Origin: UMGS1696 sp045643285
GTDB taxonomy: Bacteria; Bacillota; Clostridia; Oscillospirales; CAG-272
Direction: 5' to 3'
Assembly (NCBI GenBank): GCA_045643285.1
Contig: JAZUKN010000028.1
Span: 27,706 to 91,705, forward strand
DNA length: 64,000 nt
Shown: positions 33,300 to 41,486 of the stretch, piece after piece
Numbering within the stretch: position 1 is the first letter of the stretch
Layout: each line of letters opens with the position of its first letter
The notes under the pieces: model-generated
What the model saw: the letters and a program-made list of their open reading frames with translations, nothing else
Told to the model about the DNA's origin: nothing
The model's database searches: none
Translations under genes and position numbers: made by a program

Positions 33300-33757
33300 T
33301 ACAAGTCCTCCTTGTTCAAAACCGCAAAGCAGGCCTTATCAAATCCGTTTTTGAGTCTTGGGTCGGCTTCGATTTCTTCCATCTTGTATCCGAGTGCGTT
33401 CAGGGTGTCTTCAATCGCCAGGTCGTACACATACCCGTATTCGTGATTGCAAAGTTCGTAGTAGAACATATCGAAGATGAAACCGTCGCCTGTCTTATCT
33501 GCGGCTACGAGGTCGTCCATTTCCTGACTGTGACGGTGGAGCATTTCTGCGAGTTTCGGAGCGTCCTCTTTGAGAACCATTCCTCCTGCTCCAACTCTTA
33601 CGAGACGTTTTCCGAAATAGTTGTCTGCTTCCTTGTCTTCGGAAAGACCGAGTTTGGCAATCAATTCCTCAAACTGTTCATTGCCGAATGCGAAGTGAAT
33701 CGGGAAACCGTTGATTTCCTCCTGATGCTTTTTGCGAAGTTTCTGATACATATTCAT
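33299..33757 (-). CDS. Hypothetical protein, DUF7659-like
   Basis: A 152-residue protein. EEINGFPIHFAFGNEQFEEL and KLGLSEDK, with a downstream GAGGMVLKEDAPKL, resemble a family of small phage and plasmid proteins catalogued as DUF7659; I am not certain of the number. No biochemical role known. GGAGG before the ATG. Confidence 0.6.
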   Translation of the reverse strand: MNMYQKLRKKHQEEINGFPIHFAFGNEQFEELIAKLGLSEDKEADNYFGKRLVRVGAGGMVLKEDAPKLAEMLHRHSQEMDDLVAADKTGDGFIFDMFYYELCNHEYGYVYDLAIEDTLNALGYKMEEIEADPRLKNGFDKACFAVLNKEDL

Positions 33758-33760
33758 TGC

Positions 33761-34041
33761 TTAATCCTCCTTATTTTCGAGTTCTTCGTACATTGCGTCT
33801 TTGAGCGAGCCCCAATATCCTTCCATATAGAACTCGTTCTTGCTTCTGAGATGTCTTGCCTGAATGAGAACATCCTCGACCGGGAAATCTTCCGGAAGTT
33901 CTACTCCTTCCGAAGATGCAACATCGAGCAGGTCCTCCTTTTCGTTCTGAAAGTCGTATTCGTCGTGTGCCGCTCTCAATTCGTTCTGAGCAAGTTCGAC
34001 AACGACGAGTTCACCACTTTCGGTTTTCTTTCGATACGCAT
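33761..34041 (-). pseudogene. Small phage-region gene with an apparent 1-nt frameshift
   Basis: The ATG at 34041 has a strong CGGAGG site, but its frame stops after 21 codons. The coding-like sequence continues one frame off (ESGELVVVELAQNELRAAHDEYDF... to LENKED at 33761). Adding a single A in the run at 34024-34027 (plus-strand TTTT) joins MRIERK to TESGELVV and gives a continuous 93-residue acidic protein. Whether this is a real mutation, an assembly or sequencing error or a programmed shift cannot be told here. The start overlaps the AbrB-like gene by 31 nt. Confidence 0.5.
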
Positions 34042-34208
34042 TTTGTTTCCTCCGTTTCTTTCTTTACTGTAATCTTGATTTCCCTCGTTTCTTTGTCGAA
34101 GAATATGTAAACGATGCCGTCGGGGTTTCCACCCGCTTCAAGAATATATGCAGTCGGTATCTGGACTCTGCATTTGCCGTCCATCATTTTCTTTTCGCAC
34201 AGAACCAT
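34011..34208 (-). CDS. AbrB/SpoVT-like small DNA-binding-fold protein
   Basis: A 65-residue protein. MVLCEKKMMDGKCRVQIP followed by ILEAGGNPDGIVYIFFD and EIKITVKK matches the swapped-hairpin AbrB pattern (R.x.IP...L...G....v.i..d). AbrB-like proteins bind DNA as regulators or act as antitoxins. AAAGGAG is 6 nt before the ATG at 34208. Confidence 0.55.
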   Translation of the reverse strand: MVLCEKKMMDGKCRVQIPTAYILEAGGNPDGIVYIFFDKETREIKITVKKETEETKCVSKENRKW

Positions 34209-34220
34209 AGGCAACTCCTT

Positions 34221-34691
34221 TCAGAATAGGATGTAAATGCCGTTCGGAGTATCTGCATTCAGATCTTCTTTGTCGATTGCCATTGGCATCCTGCCATTGT
34301 CGTAGGTTTCATACATCTTTTTGCACTCCGCTTCGGTACAATCCGTGATGTACTGCTTGAACCGGTCTTGATTGTCGGATTCATATTCTGATACTCCCGC
34401 TTTCAGCACTTCTTCAATGGGTGCTGTGAACCAGCAATATTCGAGGAACCTGTACGGCTTTTCGTCTTCGTCGCATCCGTCAGAGTAATACCCGTACCCG
34501 TAAAAGTGAACAACTTTCTTTCCACCTTCCATCTCAATTCCGACTATCGTTTTTTCTTCATAGTCGGCAAGAGTCAGGTCACTCGGATCCAGTTCGATTT
34601 TGGCGTTGTTCTTATTTGCGAACGACAGGAACCTTATGGAATCGGGTATGCTCATCTGCTTCACTTCTTCTCTCGTTACGATAATTCTCAT
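34221..34691 (-). CDS. Hypothetical phage-region protein
   Basis: A 156-residue acidic protein, with a beta-rich N-terminal half (KTIVGIEMEGGKKVVHFYGYGYY) and helical C-terminus. No recognised domain. SD weak (GAGAG). It ends 12 bp before the AbrB-like gene. Confidence 0.6.
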   Translation of the reverse strand: MRIIVTREEVKQMSIPDSIRFLSFANKNNAKIELDPSDLTLADYEEKTIVGIEMEGGKKVVHFYGYGYYSDGCDEDEKPYRFLEYCWFTAPIEEVLKAGVSEYESDNQDRFKQYITDCTEAECKKMYETYDNGRMPMAIDKEDLNADTPNGIYILF

Positions 34692-34700
34692 ACGCTTCTC

Positions 34701-35396
34701 TCAAAACCACACGATGTCAAGACCGTACAGTCTTTTAATTCTTTCTGAAATCTTTTCGACTCCGGATGCTGTCTCCCGGAAATTTCTGATGTTTTCTTCC
34801 AGCTCAGAGTCTTTAACGGGAACGATAAAGTCACAGCAGAAGTTGAAGAACGGCGGCTCCGGTTTTTTCAGGATTTCTCCTCCGTTGCTGTCGTTTACCT
34901 TCCCGATAAAAGCACGTCCGTCGGTCATTTCCACAAACGCTTCGATGATCTGCCTGTTAAGATCGTTGTAGGTCTCATCTTCACGGATAGCGAGGATGCC
35001 TCCGCTAAAACGGATGTAATCGTTCTGCATCCGTTTGAAATAAGCGAGCCTGATAGAGCCACGAATGACTTTCGCATCGTGTCCTCTCAAATCGAGACGA
35101 CCAAAGTTGGCGAACTCGTAGCTTCCAATTCCGTTGATGTCGCTGTTTTCAAACATCCAAAACGGCTTCCGATAATCGTTGCTGTCAACGAACGGTTTTC
35201 TGTCAAGCATTCTGTTGTATTCTTCGTCTTCCGGGAGATAGACGAGAACCGTATTCTTGTCTCCGGCCGTTCCGTGATAATCGGGGTAAAACGGAACCAC
35301 TCCGAGTTCCGCACAGGCAACTCTGATTGCCTGCTGCTGTCTTTCGTAGTCCGGGCTGATTCGCTCCGGCAGGTATTTCATTCCTTTTCCTTTCAT
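34701..35396 (-). CDS. Hypothetical phage-region protein
   Basis: A 231-residue alpha/beta protein (MKGKGMKYLPERISPDYERQ...) with no recognised family. Start couples to the coiled-coil gene upstream by ATGA; both begin with MKGK, probably by chance. Confidence 0.6.
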   Translation of the reverse strand: MKGKGMKYLPERISPDYERQQQAIRVACAELGVVPFYPDYHGTAGDKNTVLVYLPEDEEYNRMLDRKPFVDSNDYRKPFWMFENSDINGIGSYEFANFGRLDLRGHDAKVIRGSIRLAYFKRMQNDYIRFSGGILAIREDETYNDLNRQIIEAFVEMTDGRAFIGKVNDSNGGEILKKPEPPFFNFCCDFIVPVKDSELEENIRNFRETASGVEKISERIKRLYGLDIVWF

Positions 35397-35689
35397 AACA
35401 AACCTCCTTTTAATATTCCGAGCATTTTCATTGCGTTTGCTATCTCTTTATCCTTTTCGCAAGCCTCCTTGATGTCTTTCTTATCAAGTTCGGTGTACTT
35501 CAGGAGACGGTCAACCCACTCTTTTAGTTGAGCATTTTCTGTTTCGAGTGATTCGACCCTCTCTTTTAACTGCTCTGCCAATTTTATTTTAACTTCGAGC
35601 TGCTGTTCAAGGAATGAAATCCTTTTTCTCAACTCTACCGTTTTCTTTTCAAAATGCTTTTGTGCTGCGTCGAATTTTTTTCCTTTCAT
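35393..35689 (-). CDS. Coiled-coil protein
   Basis: A 98-residue protein that is largely a Lys/Glu/Leu heptad coiled coil (RKRISFLEQQLEVKIKLAEQ and on to about residue 65). Could be a structural or oligomerisation subunit. ATGA overlaps at both ends. Confidence 0.65.
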   Translation of the reverse strand: MKGKKFDAAQKHFEKKTVELRKRISFLEQQLEVKIKLAEQLKERVESLETENAQLKEWVDRLLKYTELDKKDIKEACEKDKEIANAMKMLGILKGGLL

Positions 35690-35982
35690 AACGTCTGCAC
35701 CTCATCAAGTAATAACAAATCCCTTGTGTTCAGCAACAGTTCGTTCATTTCTGCTTCCGTTGCCGGCTTTCCTTTGTGGGTTTCAATCGAATACAGGTCT
35801 TCATCGCAGGACATACACTGATAGACGTATCCGTCCAATTCCGACTTGATGACCGGAGCCCCGCATCGGTTACAACGTATCCCACGAGCCAACTTTTCTT
35901 CGACGTATCTCTCTGTCCTCGGATATTTCAGCGGATCGAATTTCTCGACCATATCATTGGAAAGAACCTTTCTTATCTCCAT
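35686..35982 (-). CDS. Hypothetical zinc-ribbon protein
   Basis: A 98-residue protein with CNRCGAPV and CMSCDEDL about 18 residues apart, a Cys4 ribbon at residues 38-62, and a helical Leu-rich tail. ATG at 35982 chosen over a GTG at 36000 because AAGGTG lies 7 nt before it. Confidence 0.6.
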   Translation of the reverse strand: MEIRKVLSNDMVEKFDPLKYPRTERYVEEKLARGIRCNRCGAPVIKSELDGYVYQCMSCDEDLYSIETHKGKPATEAEMNELLLNTRDLLLLDEVQTL

Positions 35983-35996
35983 TGCATCACCTTCTT

Positions 35997-36386
35997 TCAC
36001 GCCAAGATAAAGTCGGTTTCTATCAGCGGAGTCGTTCCGTAACGTGTAGGGTCTTTTTCAAAGTGAGAACCGCCCCAAGCGTCCTCACAATAGAACAAGT
36101 CCTTTTCTTTATTGTACGTCCACAATATCAAATAAACGTCTCCGTGACTTCTCAGTTCGGAACCCGAGGGATTGAAAGCGTTTGCGGACTGGCTCAATGT
36201 GAAAACACCGAATCTTTTACCATCTTCTATTTCCGAACGACTGATATATTCCGACATCTTGCAAAGCTCCTCATTTGCTTCGTCAAACAGTGAACACAAC
36301 TTGTGTTTCATCACGGGGTATTCTTTTCTGATCTTGCTTATTCTTTCCTGAACCTTTCCGTAATTCTCCGCTGTCAAATAAAACAT
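35997..36386 (-). CDS. Hypothetical phage-region protein
   Basis: A 129-residue protein (MFYLTAENYGKVQERISK...) with an N-terminal helix and a beta-rich C-terminal half. The start is ambiguous: 36386 has AAGGATATG upstream, whereas 36413 would give the ATGA overlap with the upstream gene that is usual in this region. Confidence 0.55.
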   Translation of the reverse strand: MFYLTAENYGKVQERISKIRKEYPVMKHKLCSLFDEANEELCKMSEYISRSEIEDGKRFGVFTLSQSANAFNPSGSELRSHGDVYLILWTYNKEKDLFYCEDAWGGSHFEKDPTRYGTTPLIETDFILA

Positions 36387-36409
36387 TTTTAATACATATC
36401 CTTTCATTT

Positions 36410-37006
36410 TCATTGCAACCAAGCGAGTTTATCGAACCGTTCTCTGTACTGATACGGCATCGAGTGAACCGCAAAGTTCCTGATTTTCTTTTTTCTTTCT
36501 TTCCCATGCAGAAGTCTGGACTCCCAATCTACTACTTCCGCATATTCGAGCGGAACGAAGAACTTTTCTCCGTTTACTTCAACTCCCATTCTTTCTTCGT
36601 CTCTGTACGAGTAGAAATTCTTGACAGTTCCGATCCAGAAACAGGTTCCAACCGTTCCCTTCGGAACCTTTCTGCCTTTGATTATGCGAACCGTATCACC
36701 CTTGCTGATTTTCTTCGCCTGTTCTGCGTTCAACTTGCTGTCAAACAGAGACCTACCAATCCGCATATAGTATCGGAACGCTTTTCTGATGACCTCCTCA
36801 GTGGCGTCAATGCTGCAAGTACCACCTCCGCCTGCCCGGGTGGTGTCATATTCGATGTTAACTACCGACTGGGTTTCTTCGTCCCAACATACCGCATAGA
36901 AATCTGAGTCGTCGTATCCGTTTCGCTCATACATTGAGAGAACACATCCATCGAACTTTTCGTATTCTTTCTGGCTTTCTCCATACAGGTAGCATCTGAT
37001 ACCCAT
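36410..37006 (-). CDS. Hypothetical protein with a small beta-barrel (KOW/SH3-like) segment
   Basis: A 198-residue protein. KISKGDTVRIIKGRKVPKGTVG resembles a KOW/SH3-type barrel start, as found in nucleic-acid-binding or phage proteins, and is followed by VEVNGEKFFVPLEYAEVV. N-terminal half unrecognised. AGGAGG 8 nt before the ATG, which directly abuts the upstream stop. Confidence 0.55.
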   Translation of the reverse strand: MGIRCYLYGESQKEYEKFDGCVLSMYERNGYDDSDFYAVCWDEETQSVVNIEYDTTRAGGGGTCSIDATEEVIRKAFRYYMRIGRSLFDSKLNAEQAKKISKGDTVRIIKGRKVPKGTVGTCFWIGTVKNFYSYRDEERMGVEVNGEKFFVPLEYAEVVDWESRLLHGKERKKKIRNFAVHSMPYQYRERFDKLAWLQ

Positions 37007-37567
37007 TTACTTTGCCTCCTTCATCATCAGGTCGTACAGTTTCGCTTTCAGTTCAAGAATCGTCATATCACGGTCGTAAACTTCCGTTTTCAGGTGCTTA
37101 ACTTCTTCCTGTGCTTCGAGCTTCGCTCCGCATTCCTCTCTGTATCTTTTATGCTCCGCCTGAACCTGTTCCACCTGATGTTCGAGTTCTTTCTTTGTTG
37201 CGGTGTGTTCTGCCATCTCCTCCTTCAGCTTCGCTTCGAGTTCGAGGAACGCATCGTGTTCGGGATTGCTGTGCAGGTTATAGAACCTTGTGGCGTCTTC
37301 CCAGTTCCAAATCTGGAACAGAACCGAGTAGAACGTAGCACTCAATCCTTTTCTGCCATCCGACCAAGAACCTTTGTAGTCCGGTTTTCCGTTGGGACCG
37401 TCGAGTCTTCCGTTGTCGTGAGCGAGTCGCACAAGTTCGTCCACGCTTTCGTGACCGAATATGTCCTGAGCCCTTACGATGTCTTCCTGCTTTGTGCTTA
37501 GTCCCTGCATTGCAACCAATCTTACGAGTTCTTCTGCGGATTTGATGCTGTCATAAATGCTTGCCAT
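37007..37567 (-). CDS. Hypothetical coiled-coil protein, first gene of the 37.6-kb module
   Basis: A 186-residue protein with a globular N-terminal half (GWSDGRKGLSATFYSVLFQ-type segment around residues 65-85) and a coiled coil from about 105 to 175. The SD is unusual: GGAAAG followed by a run of six C directly before ATG. Expressed from the promoter at 37631-37659. Confidence 0.6.
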   Translation of the reverse strand: MASIYDSIKSAEELVRLVAMQGLSTKQEDIVRAQDIFGHESVDELVRLAHDNGRLDGPNGKPDYKGSWSDGRKGLSATFYSVLFQIWNWEDATRFYNLHSNPEHDAFLELEAKLKEEMAEHTATKKELEHQVEQVQAEHKRYREECGAKLEAQEEVKHLKTEVYDRDMTILELKAKLYDLMMKEAK

Positions 37568-37630
37568 GGGGGGCTTTCCGGAACTATTGCTCCGGTTACC
37601 GTCCGGTCCTTGTTTTATTTCCTTTATCTT

Positions 37631-37659
37631 ATCTTACAATACCAATCGGTAATTGTCAA
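37631..37659 (-). promoter_or_regulatory. Family-A promoter with operator in the spacer (module 37.6)
   Basis: TTGACA (37659-37654), 17 bp, TAAGAT (37636-37631). The spacer holds ATTACCGATTGGTATTG, an imperfect copy of the ATACC-N4-GGTAT palindrome, so a bound protein would block both hexamers. Confidence 0.82.
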
Positions 37660-37872
37660 TATGTTTTTTAGGATTTTACAAAATATTTTTACAAAATCCT
37701 TGTTTCCGTTTATAGAAACAGGACAGGCAATACGACTGCTTCAAGGGGCTGTTTAAGGGGCTTTGGGCGGTCTTTCTTCAATGATAGGGAAATATAGCAG
37801 TAAACGGTTTGGAAGGATTGTGCGGCTTTTTGCGAGGTTTGGCTATGACTTCCGCTTTGAATAAAAGAAAAC
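37660..37872. other. Gene-free region between two operons
   Basis: Holds A/T-rich sequence just upstream of the 37.6-kb promoter (GATTTTACAAAATATTTTTAC), which could act as an UP element. It also holds TTTTTGCGAGGTTTGG (37827-37842), repeated with small changes at 47837 and 54633. No open frame of note. Confidence 0.5.
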
Positions 37873-37896
37873 CCCCTCGGACCCAAGTCCGAGGGG
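37873..37896 (-). terminator. Intrinsic terminator after the HTH gene
   Basis: A perfect 10-bp stem CCCCTCGGAC/GTCCGAGGGG with a 4-nt loop, followed on the minus strand by GTTTTCTTTT. Ends the 38.4-kb unit. Confidence 0.9.
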
Positions 37897-37909
37897 ATTC
37901 TTCGTTTAC

Positions 37910-38416
37910 TTATTCAGTTGCTTCTTCCGGCGGTTTCTTCTGGATCTCTGTCCCGTACCGTTCGATGAACTCTGCTGCATCGGCTCCGGAAATCGGATTG
38001 ATTCTGTCTTTCTCTCCGTCATTTTCGGAATACTCGGCAAAGAAGTATCTGCCTTCCGAGTCGATGTACAGCTCACGGGCTCTGCCGCCGTTGTACTGAT
38101 TTACGCCGTCCGAGTAAAAGTTGTTCGCAATAGCGTTGGATTCTGCGGTATCATAGAGAACTTTGTCAACCATTCTCCTGACACGTCTTCCGGCTCCGGC
38201 TATATGTTCACGAACTTCCTCTCCGGTTTCTTTTACTACGAGCAGCACTTCAACGCCGATGCCGGCGAGAATATCAAGGAACTCATCAGCCCTGAGCGAA
38301 TTTCTCGTCATTCTGGCACTGAACTGTTGCGGAACCCATCCGACTTTCGCAGCTGCTTCTGCCTTTGTTTTTCCGGTCGATTTCAATGCAGCCGCAATAA
38401 GTTCTTTTGCTGGCAT
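37910..38416 (-). CDS. HTH (XRE-like) DNA-binding protein
   Basis: A 168-residue protein. Residues 2-60 (ELIAAALKSTGKTKAEAAAKVG and on to NSLRADEFLDILAGIGVEV) fit a lambda-repressor/Cro-type helix-turn-helix. After a basic linker (GRRVRRMVDKVLYD) comes an acidic C-terminal part containing YFFAEYSENDGEKD. It has its own promoter (38447-38475) and terminator, making it the best candidate in view for binding the repeated palindromes, though this is inference. CGGAGG supports the ATG at 38416. Confidence 0.7.
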   Translation of the reverse strand: MPAKELIAAALKSTGKTKAEAAAKVGWVPQQFSARMTRNSLRADEFLDILAGIGVEVLLVVKETGEEVREHIAGAGRRVRRMVDKVLYDTAESNAIANNFYSDGVNQYNGGRARELYIDSEGRYFFAEYSENDGEKDRINPISGADAAEFIERYGTEIQKKPPEEATE

Positions 38417-38446
38417 AGTAGCACCTCCGTTTGCTTTACTGCATTC

Positions 38447-38475
38447 ATCATACACCGAATCGTTGATATTGTCAA
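38447..38475 (-). promoter_or_regulatory. Promoter of the HTH gene
   Basis: TTGACA (38475-38470), 17 bp, TATGAT (38452-38447). Different from the six-promoter family: no ATACC-N4-GGTAT motif, consistent with separate control of a regulator gene. Confidence 0.75.
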
Positions 38476-38565
38476 TACTTTTCTCGAAATCAATCATTCT
38501 TTTGTTTTTTCTCCCGTCTTTCTAAAAATCAATGTTTTCTGTTCAAAGCGTTTATTTCTCCTGCC

Positions 38566-39153
38566 TTACTTCGCCATTAATCGTTGCAGGAGGTCTTCGT
38601 ACATCTGCTTATAGGTATCCCTTTGTGCTTCCATCTTCATCAGTTCTGCACTCGGAGTCGCATTCACAACATTGTTTGTCTGAACTGCAGGAGCAGGCGG
38701 AGTATCGTTTTTCTTCGGCTTGTCGAAGTTCAGACCTACGGAAATAAGCAAGGCGACATCGATTGCCTCCATTTCCTGCGTGTTGCAGGATCCGATGAAA
38801 TCTCCGATGCGTGACTTATCTACCGATGTGATTTGTTCGCACAATGCCGTGCTGTCTTTCCTTGTGCTGAGGATGCGTACATGAGTCGGAAGGTCCGGCT
38901 TCGGCTGCGTGGTACAGAAGACTATCTCGACGGCATCGCTGTTCTTGTTGCAAAGATCGTTTGACACGATGATTGCAGGCCGTCCGGCACTCTGTTCGCT
39001 TCCTACCTGATCCGGAAACTTATAGACATAAAAGATGTCTCCCCGTTTGATGTCGTAATTGCTCATATTCTTTTTCCTTTCTTTCTCGATGTTCTTCATC
39101 GCTTCGTATGGCGTAAGGTCGAGGTATCCCTCGTCGTTTCTTATTCCAGTCAT
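38566..39153 (-). CDS. PemK/MazF-family protein with N- and C-terminal extensions
   Basis: A 195-residue protein. The core (about 30-130) reads KRGDIFYVYKFPDQVGSEQSAGRPAIIVSN, broken here into KRGDIFYVYKF and GSEQSAGRPAIIVSND, then FCTTQPKPDLPTHVRI and KSRIGDFIGS, which is the PemK/MazF endoribonuclease fold. A C-terminal Pro-rich linker and coiled coil (LMKMEAQRDTYKQMYEDLLQ) follow. The N-terminal 29 residues (GYLDLTPYEAMKNIEKE) match a segment usually found before such genes in Firmicutes mobile elements. No antitoxin gene is obvious. A second start at 39066 has a good SD (AAGGAAAAAG). Confidence 0.75.
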   Translation of the reverse strand: MTGIRNDEGYLDLTPYEAMKNIEKERKKNMSNYDIKRGDIFYVYKFPDQVGSEQSAGRPAIIVSNDLCNKNSDAVEIVFCTTQPKPDLPTHVRILSTRKDSTALCEQITSVDKSRIGDFIGSCNTQEMEAIDVALLISVGLNFDKPKKNDTPPAPAVQTNNVVNATPSAELMKMEAQRDTYKQMYEDLLQRLMAK

Positions 39154-39212
39154 GCCGGCAATTCACCAAACTCCTTGATTTCGACGCAGTCTCTGTAGTA
39201 GAGTTTATCCAT
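39150..39212 (-). CDS. Candidate 20-residue microprotein before the MazF-like gene
   Basis: ATG at 39212 to TGA at 39152-39150 encodes MDKLYYRDCVEIKEFGELPA. The stop overlaps the MazF-like start as ATGA, and the start overlaps the upstream stop, so it fills an otherwise empty 50-bp gap in the same style as the known genes. It may be a translational coupler or a real peptide. Confidence 0.4.
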   Translation of the reverse strand: MDKLYYRDCVEIKEFGELPA

Positions 39213-39606
39213 TCTGTTCGTCGCCTTCTTCGTTCTTGATTGCGTAGTAGATACAGCCGTTCGGTCCTATAAGCATCGAAACCATCCGCAACTGCCACGA
39301 CATAAACCAGCCTTTCGGCTGTATCTTATCCCGAAAATAAACAAGGTCCTGCTGTACGAGTTCGTCAAGACTGAGGATGTGTTCTCCACGTCTGTACTTT
39401 CTTTTGTACTTTGGTCTTACGATTGAGAGATATTCGTCTGTAAGGCATTCGGGACATCCCTTATATACAATATACGGATACTCCGGGGGCTCTTCCTTGT
39501 TATAGCGAATGTTAATAATATCATCTGCTGCAACCGCAAATTCTGCTATTTCGGCAAGTTCTTTCCTGCTGTTGAACTTTCTTCCGCACTTTTTACATAC
39601 AAGCAT
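39205..39606 (-). CDS. Hypothetical zinc-finger protein
   Basis: A 133-residue protein beginning MLVCKKCGRKFNSRKEL and with CPECLTDE about 45 residues later, giving a split Cys4 site as in small zinc-ribbon proteins. GGAGGT is 9 nt before the ATG at 39606. Confidence 0.6.
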   Translation of the reverse strand: MLVCKKCGRKFNSRKELAEIAEFAVAADDIINIRYNKEEPPEYPYIVYKGCPECLTDEYLSIVRPKYKRKYRRGEHILSLDELVQQDLVYFRDKIQPKGWFMSWQLRMVSMLIGPNGCIYYAIKNEEGDEQNG

Positions 39607-39611
39607 CCCGT

Positions 39612-40022
39612 TCAACCTCCGTATGCTATACCGTGTTCGTCGAGGATGTCAGTAATGAAACTGTCGAAAGCATCGTAGTCGAAGAAATTAAACGCTCCAC
39701 CACGCATAAGGCAGAGCTCGTCAAGGATTTCCTCCTTTACTTCCTCTGCATCCTCATCGCTTACACCGTGAATTTCTTTTAGTCTGAACGGGATCTCGTC
39801 TTCAAGGAACAGGTCGAGGGTATATGAACCTTCGCTTTCGTATTCTTTGAGAGATTCTTCTCCGTCGAGGTAATCGGTACTGTCTGCTATGTAAACGCAG
39901 TCGCCGGTGTCGGTGTGGTACTGCTTTACCAAGTTCGCCTGATTATCACTGAATGCTTCGATGCAAACCTTTGCTTCCGGGTCGCAGTCCATCAACATCT
40001 TTATCAAATCTTTTACTTTCAT
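39612..40022 (-). CDS. Hypothetical acidic protein
   Basis: A 136-residue very acidic protein. The N-terminus MKVKDLIKMLMDCDPEAKVCI is typical of small phage and Firmicutes proteins beginning KVKDLIE.L...DPDA.V, seen widely without assigned function. GAGGAGG before the ATG. Confidence 0.65.
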   Translation of the reverse strand: MKVKDLIKMLMDCDPEAKVCIEAFSDNQANLVKQYHTDTGDCVYIADSTDYLDGEESLKEYESEGSYTLDLFLEDEIPFRLKEIHGVSDEDAEEVKEEILDELCLMRGGAFNFFDYDAFDSFITDILDEHGIAYGG

Positions 40023-40035
40023 ATCAAAGTCCTCC

Positions 40036-40281
40036 TCACATACAAAGCAACTCTTTGTACATATCTTTGTAGTATTTTTTCGGCTCTCCGTCCAAGAACA
40101 ATTTCGGTCTTGTGGGATTTCCTTTTTCGTCTCTCTCGGCTCTGCTTAAAAGCCATCCGTTTCTGTCGTACAACTCAACGCTTTTCGCATCCTCGATTTC
40201 AAGGTGCATCATAGCGTTTCGTGATTTGGAAAGCGTGTGTTCTATCTTTCCGCTCTTTTTCAATGCGACTATCAAATACAT
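40036..40281 (-). CDS. Hypothetical small protein
   Basis: An 81-residue basic protein (MYLIVALKKSGKIEHTLSK...) with no recognised domain. Start overlaps the upstream gene by 10 nt; GAGGGAG precedes it. Confidence 0.6.
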   Translation of the reverse strand: MYLIVALKKSGKIEHTLSKSRNAMMHLEIEDAKSVELYDRNGWLLSRAERDEKGNPTRPKLFLDGEPKKYYKDMYKELLCM

Positions 40282-40664
40282 TCTGATTCTCCCTCCTCGA
40301 ACGTGCAGTTGCTCAGACAGATCTCTTTCGGATGATGACAGATCATATCAAGCACATCGAAATCCCATTCGCTTTCAGGCAGCTTGTTTCGGTATTTGAG
40401 TGCGTCTTCGCAGGTAGAAACACTTCCGTGTTCGATTTCTTTTTCGTCGAGCTGATTTTCTATGTCGGATAGAAAATAGTCGGTGATATATACATCCATT
40501 CTATCGAAGATTTCTTCCGCACTTGCAAATCGGTCGCTTTCAATGTCTCCTAAGTTTCCGCCTTGACGGTCTTTCAAACCGAATCCGTCGTGGTACTTAA
40601 TAAGCGCAAACTCTGTCAGGTCAAGGAACCCGTCGAACAGCTTTTCGTATTTGTTCTGCTCCAT
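40272..40664 (-). CDS. Hypothetical acidic protein
   Basis: A 130-residue acidic protein (MEQNKYEKLFDGFLDLTEF...) rich in Asp/Glu; unrecognised. GAGGAGGTG is 7 nt before the ATG. Confidence 0.6.
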   Translation of the reverse strand: MEQNKYEKLFDGFLDLTEFALIKYHDGFGLKDRQGGNLGDIESDRFASAEEIFDRMDVYITDYFLSDIENQLDEKEIEHGSVSTCEDALKYRNKLPESEWDFDVLDMICHHPKEICLSNCTFEEGESECI

Positions 40665-40676
40665 ATCAGCACCTCC

Positions 40677-41099
40677 TCATCCGAATATCACATCATCGAA
40701 CAGAGCCAGTTGGATGATTCTGTCGGCGATGTCTGCGTCAATTTCGCAGGTGTCAACCTTACCTCCGGATACCGAATGGTACTCATCATATCCTTTCGAT
40801 ACGAGCTGTGCCATACCGGACAGGAACTTTTCGAGAGTCAGGATGTACTGTTCATCTTCTTCAGCATCGTACAGTCGGAGAGAACCGCCTCTGGCAATCT
40901 GCTCACTTGCGAGTTCTCCGAGATATTCTTCCTCTACGACCTCTGCCTTACAGCACCAGTAATTGATGCCACCTTCGAGTGCGGCTGCCATAATGTCGTC
41001 GATGTCTTCGACTGTCAGGTGAAACTCCTGACGAGGGCGAATAACGAAATCGCCGGATGCCATCTTTTCTGCTTCATCGCCGTTCTTATTTCTGAACAT
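40677..41099 (-). CDS. Hypothetical protein
   Basis: A 140-residue acidic protein. The segment VEDIDDIMAAALEGGINYWCCKAEVV is shared by many phage and plasmid small proteins (pattern DI..I...ALEGGI.YWC), broken here into DIDDIMAAALEGG and INYWCCKAE; no function is assigned to it. GGAGGAAG before the ATG at 41099. Confidence 0.65.
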   Translation of the reverse strand: MFRNKNGDEAEKMASGDFVIRPRQEFHLTVEDIDDIMAAALEGGINYWCCKAEVVEEEYLGELASEQIARGGSLRLYDAEEDEQYILTLEKFLSGMAQLVSKGYDEYHSVSGGKVDTCEIDADIADRIIQLALFDDVIFG

Positions 41100-41113
41100 A
41101 TCACTTCCTCCTG

Positions 41114-41485
41114 TCAGAAGCATTCATCTGCTTCGGTGTAATACTCTCCGTCATATCCGGGGTTGCCGTACATTTTCTTTTCGTAGCACTTCGGGCAAAC
41201 GTATCTGTACGGAATACCGTGACAGTCAGAGGTCTGCATCATCTCGTGACTGCGGACATCCTTTCCGCAAATCGGGCAAGGCTGCTTCACGAGTTTGTGA
41301 GCCGGGAGACGGATGACACCGCAGGGCGCTCCGTCTTCTAGTTCAACAATTCTGAAATCTTCTTCGATGCCTTTATCAAACAGTTCTCCTGCCTGATCGT
41401 AGCATCCGTCTATGTATTCGTAGTCGCCTTCCGCTCTGTGATGTCTTCCGTTGGAGTCTTCATATTCAAGTGCGTATCTTCTCAT
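41114..41485 (-). CDS. Hypothetical zinc-ribbon protein
   Basis: A 123-residue protein with CPICGKDV and CPKCYEKK about 30 residues apart, a Cys4 ribbon, preceded by a beta-rich half. GGAGGT precedes the ATG at 41485. Confidence 0.6.
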   Translation of the reverse strand: MRRYALEYEDSNGRHHRAEGDYEYIDGCYDQAGELFDKGIEEDFRIVELEDGAPCGVIRLPAHKLVKQPCPICGKDVRSHEMMQTSDCHGIPYRYVCPKCYEKKMYGNPGYDGEYYTEADECF

Positions 41486-41486
41486 C

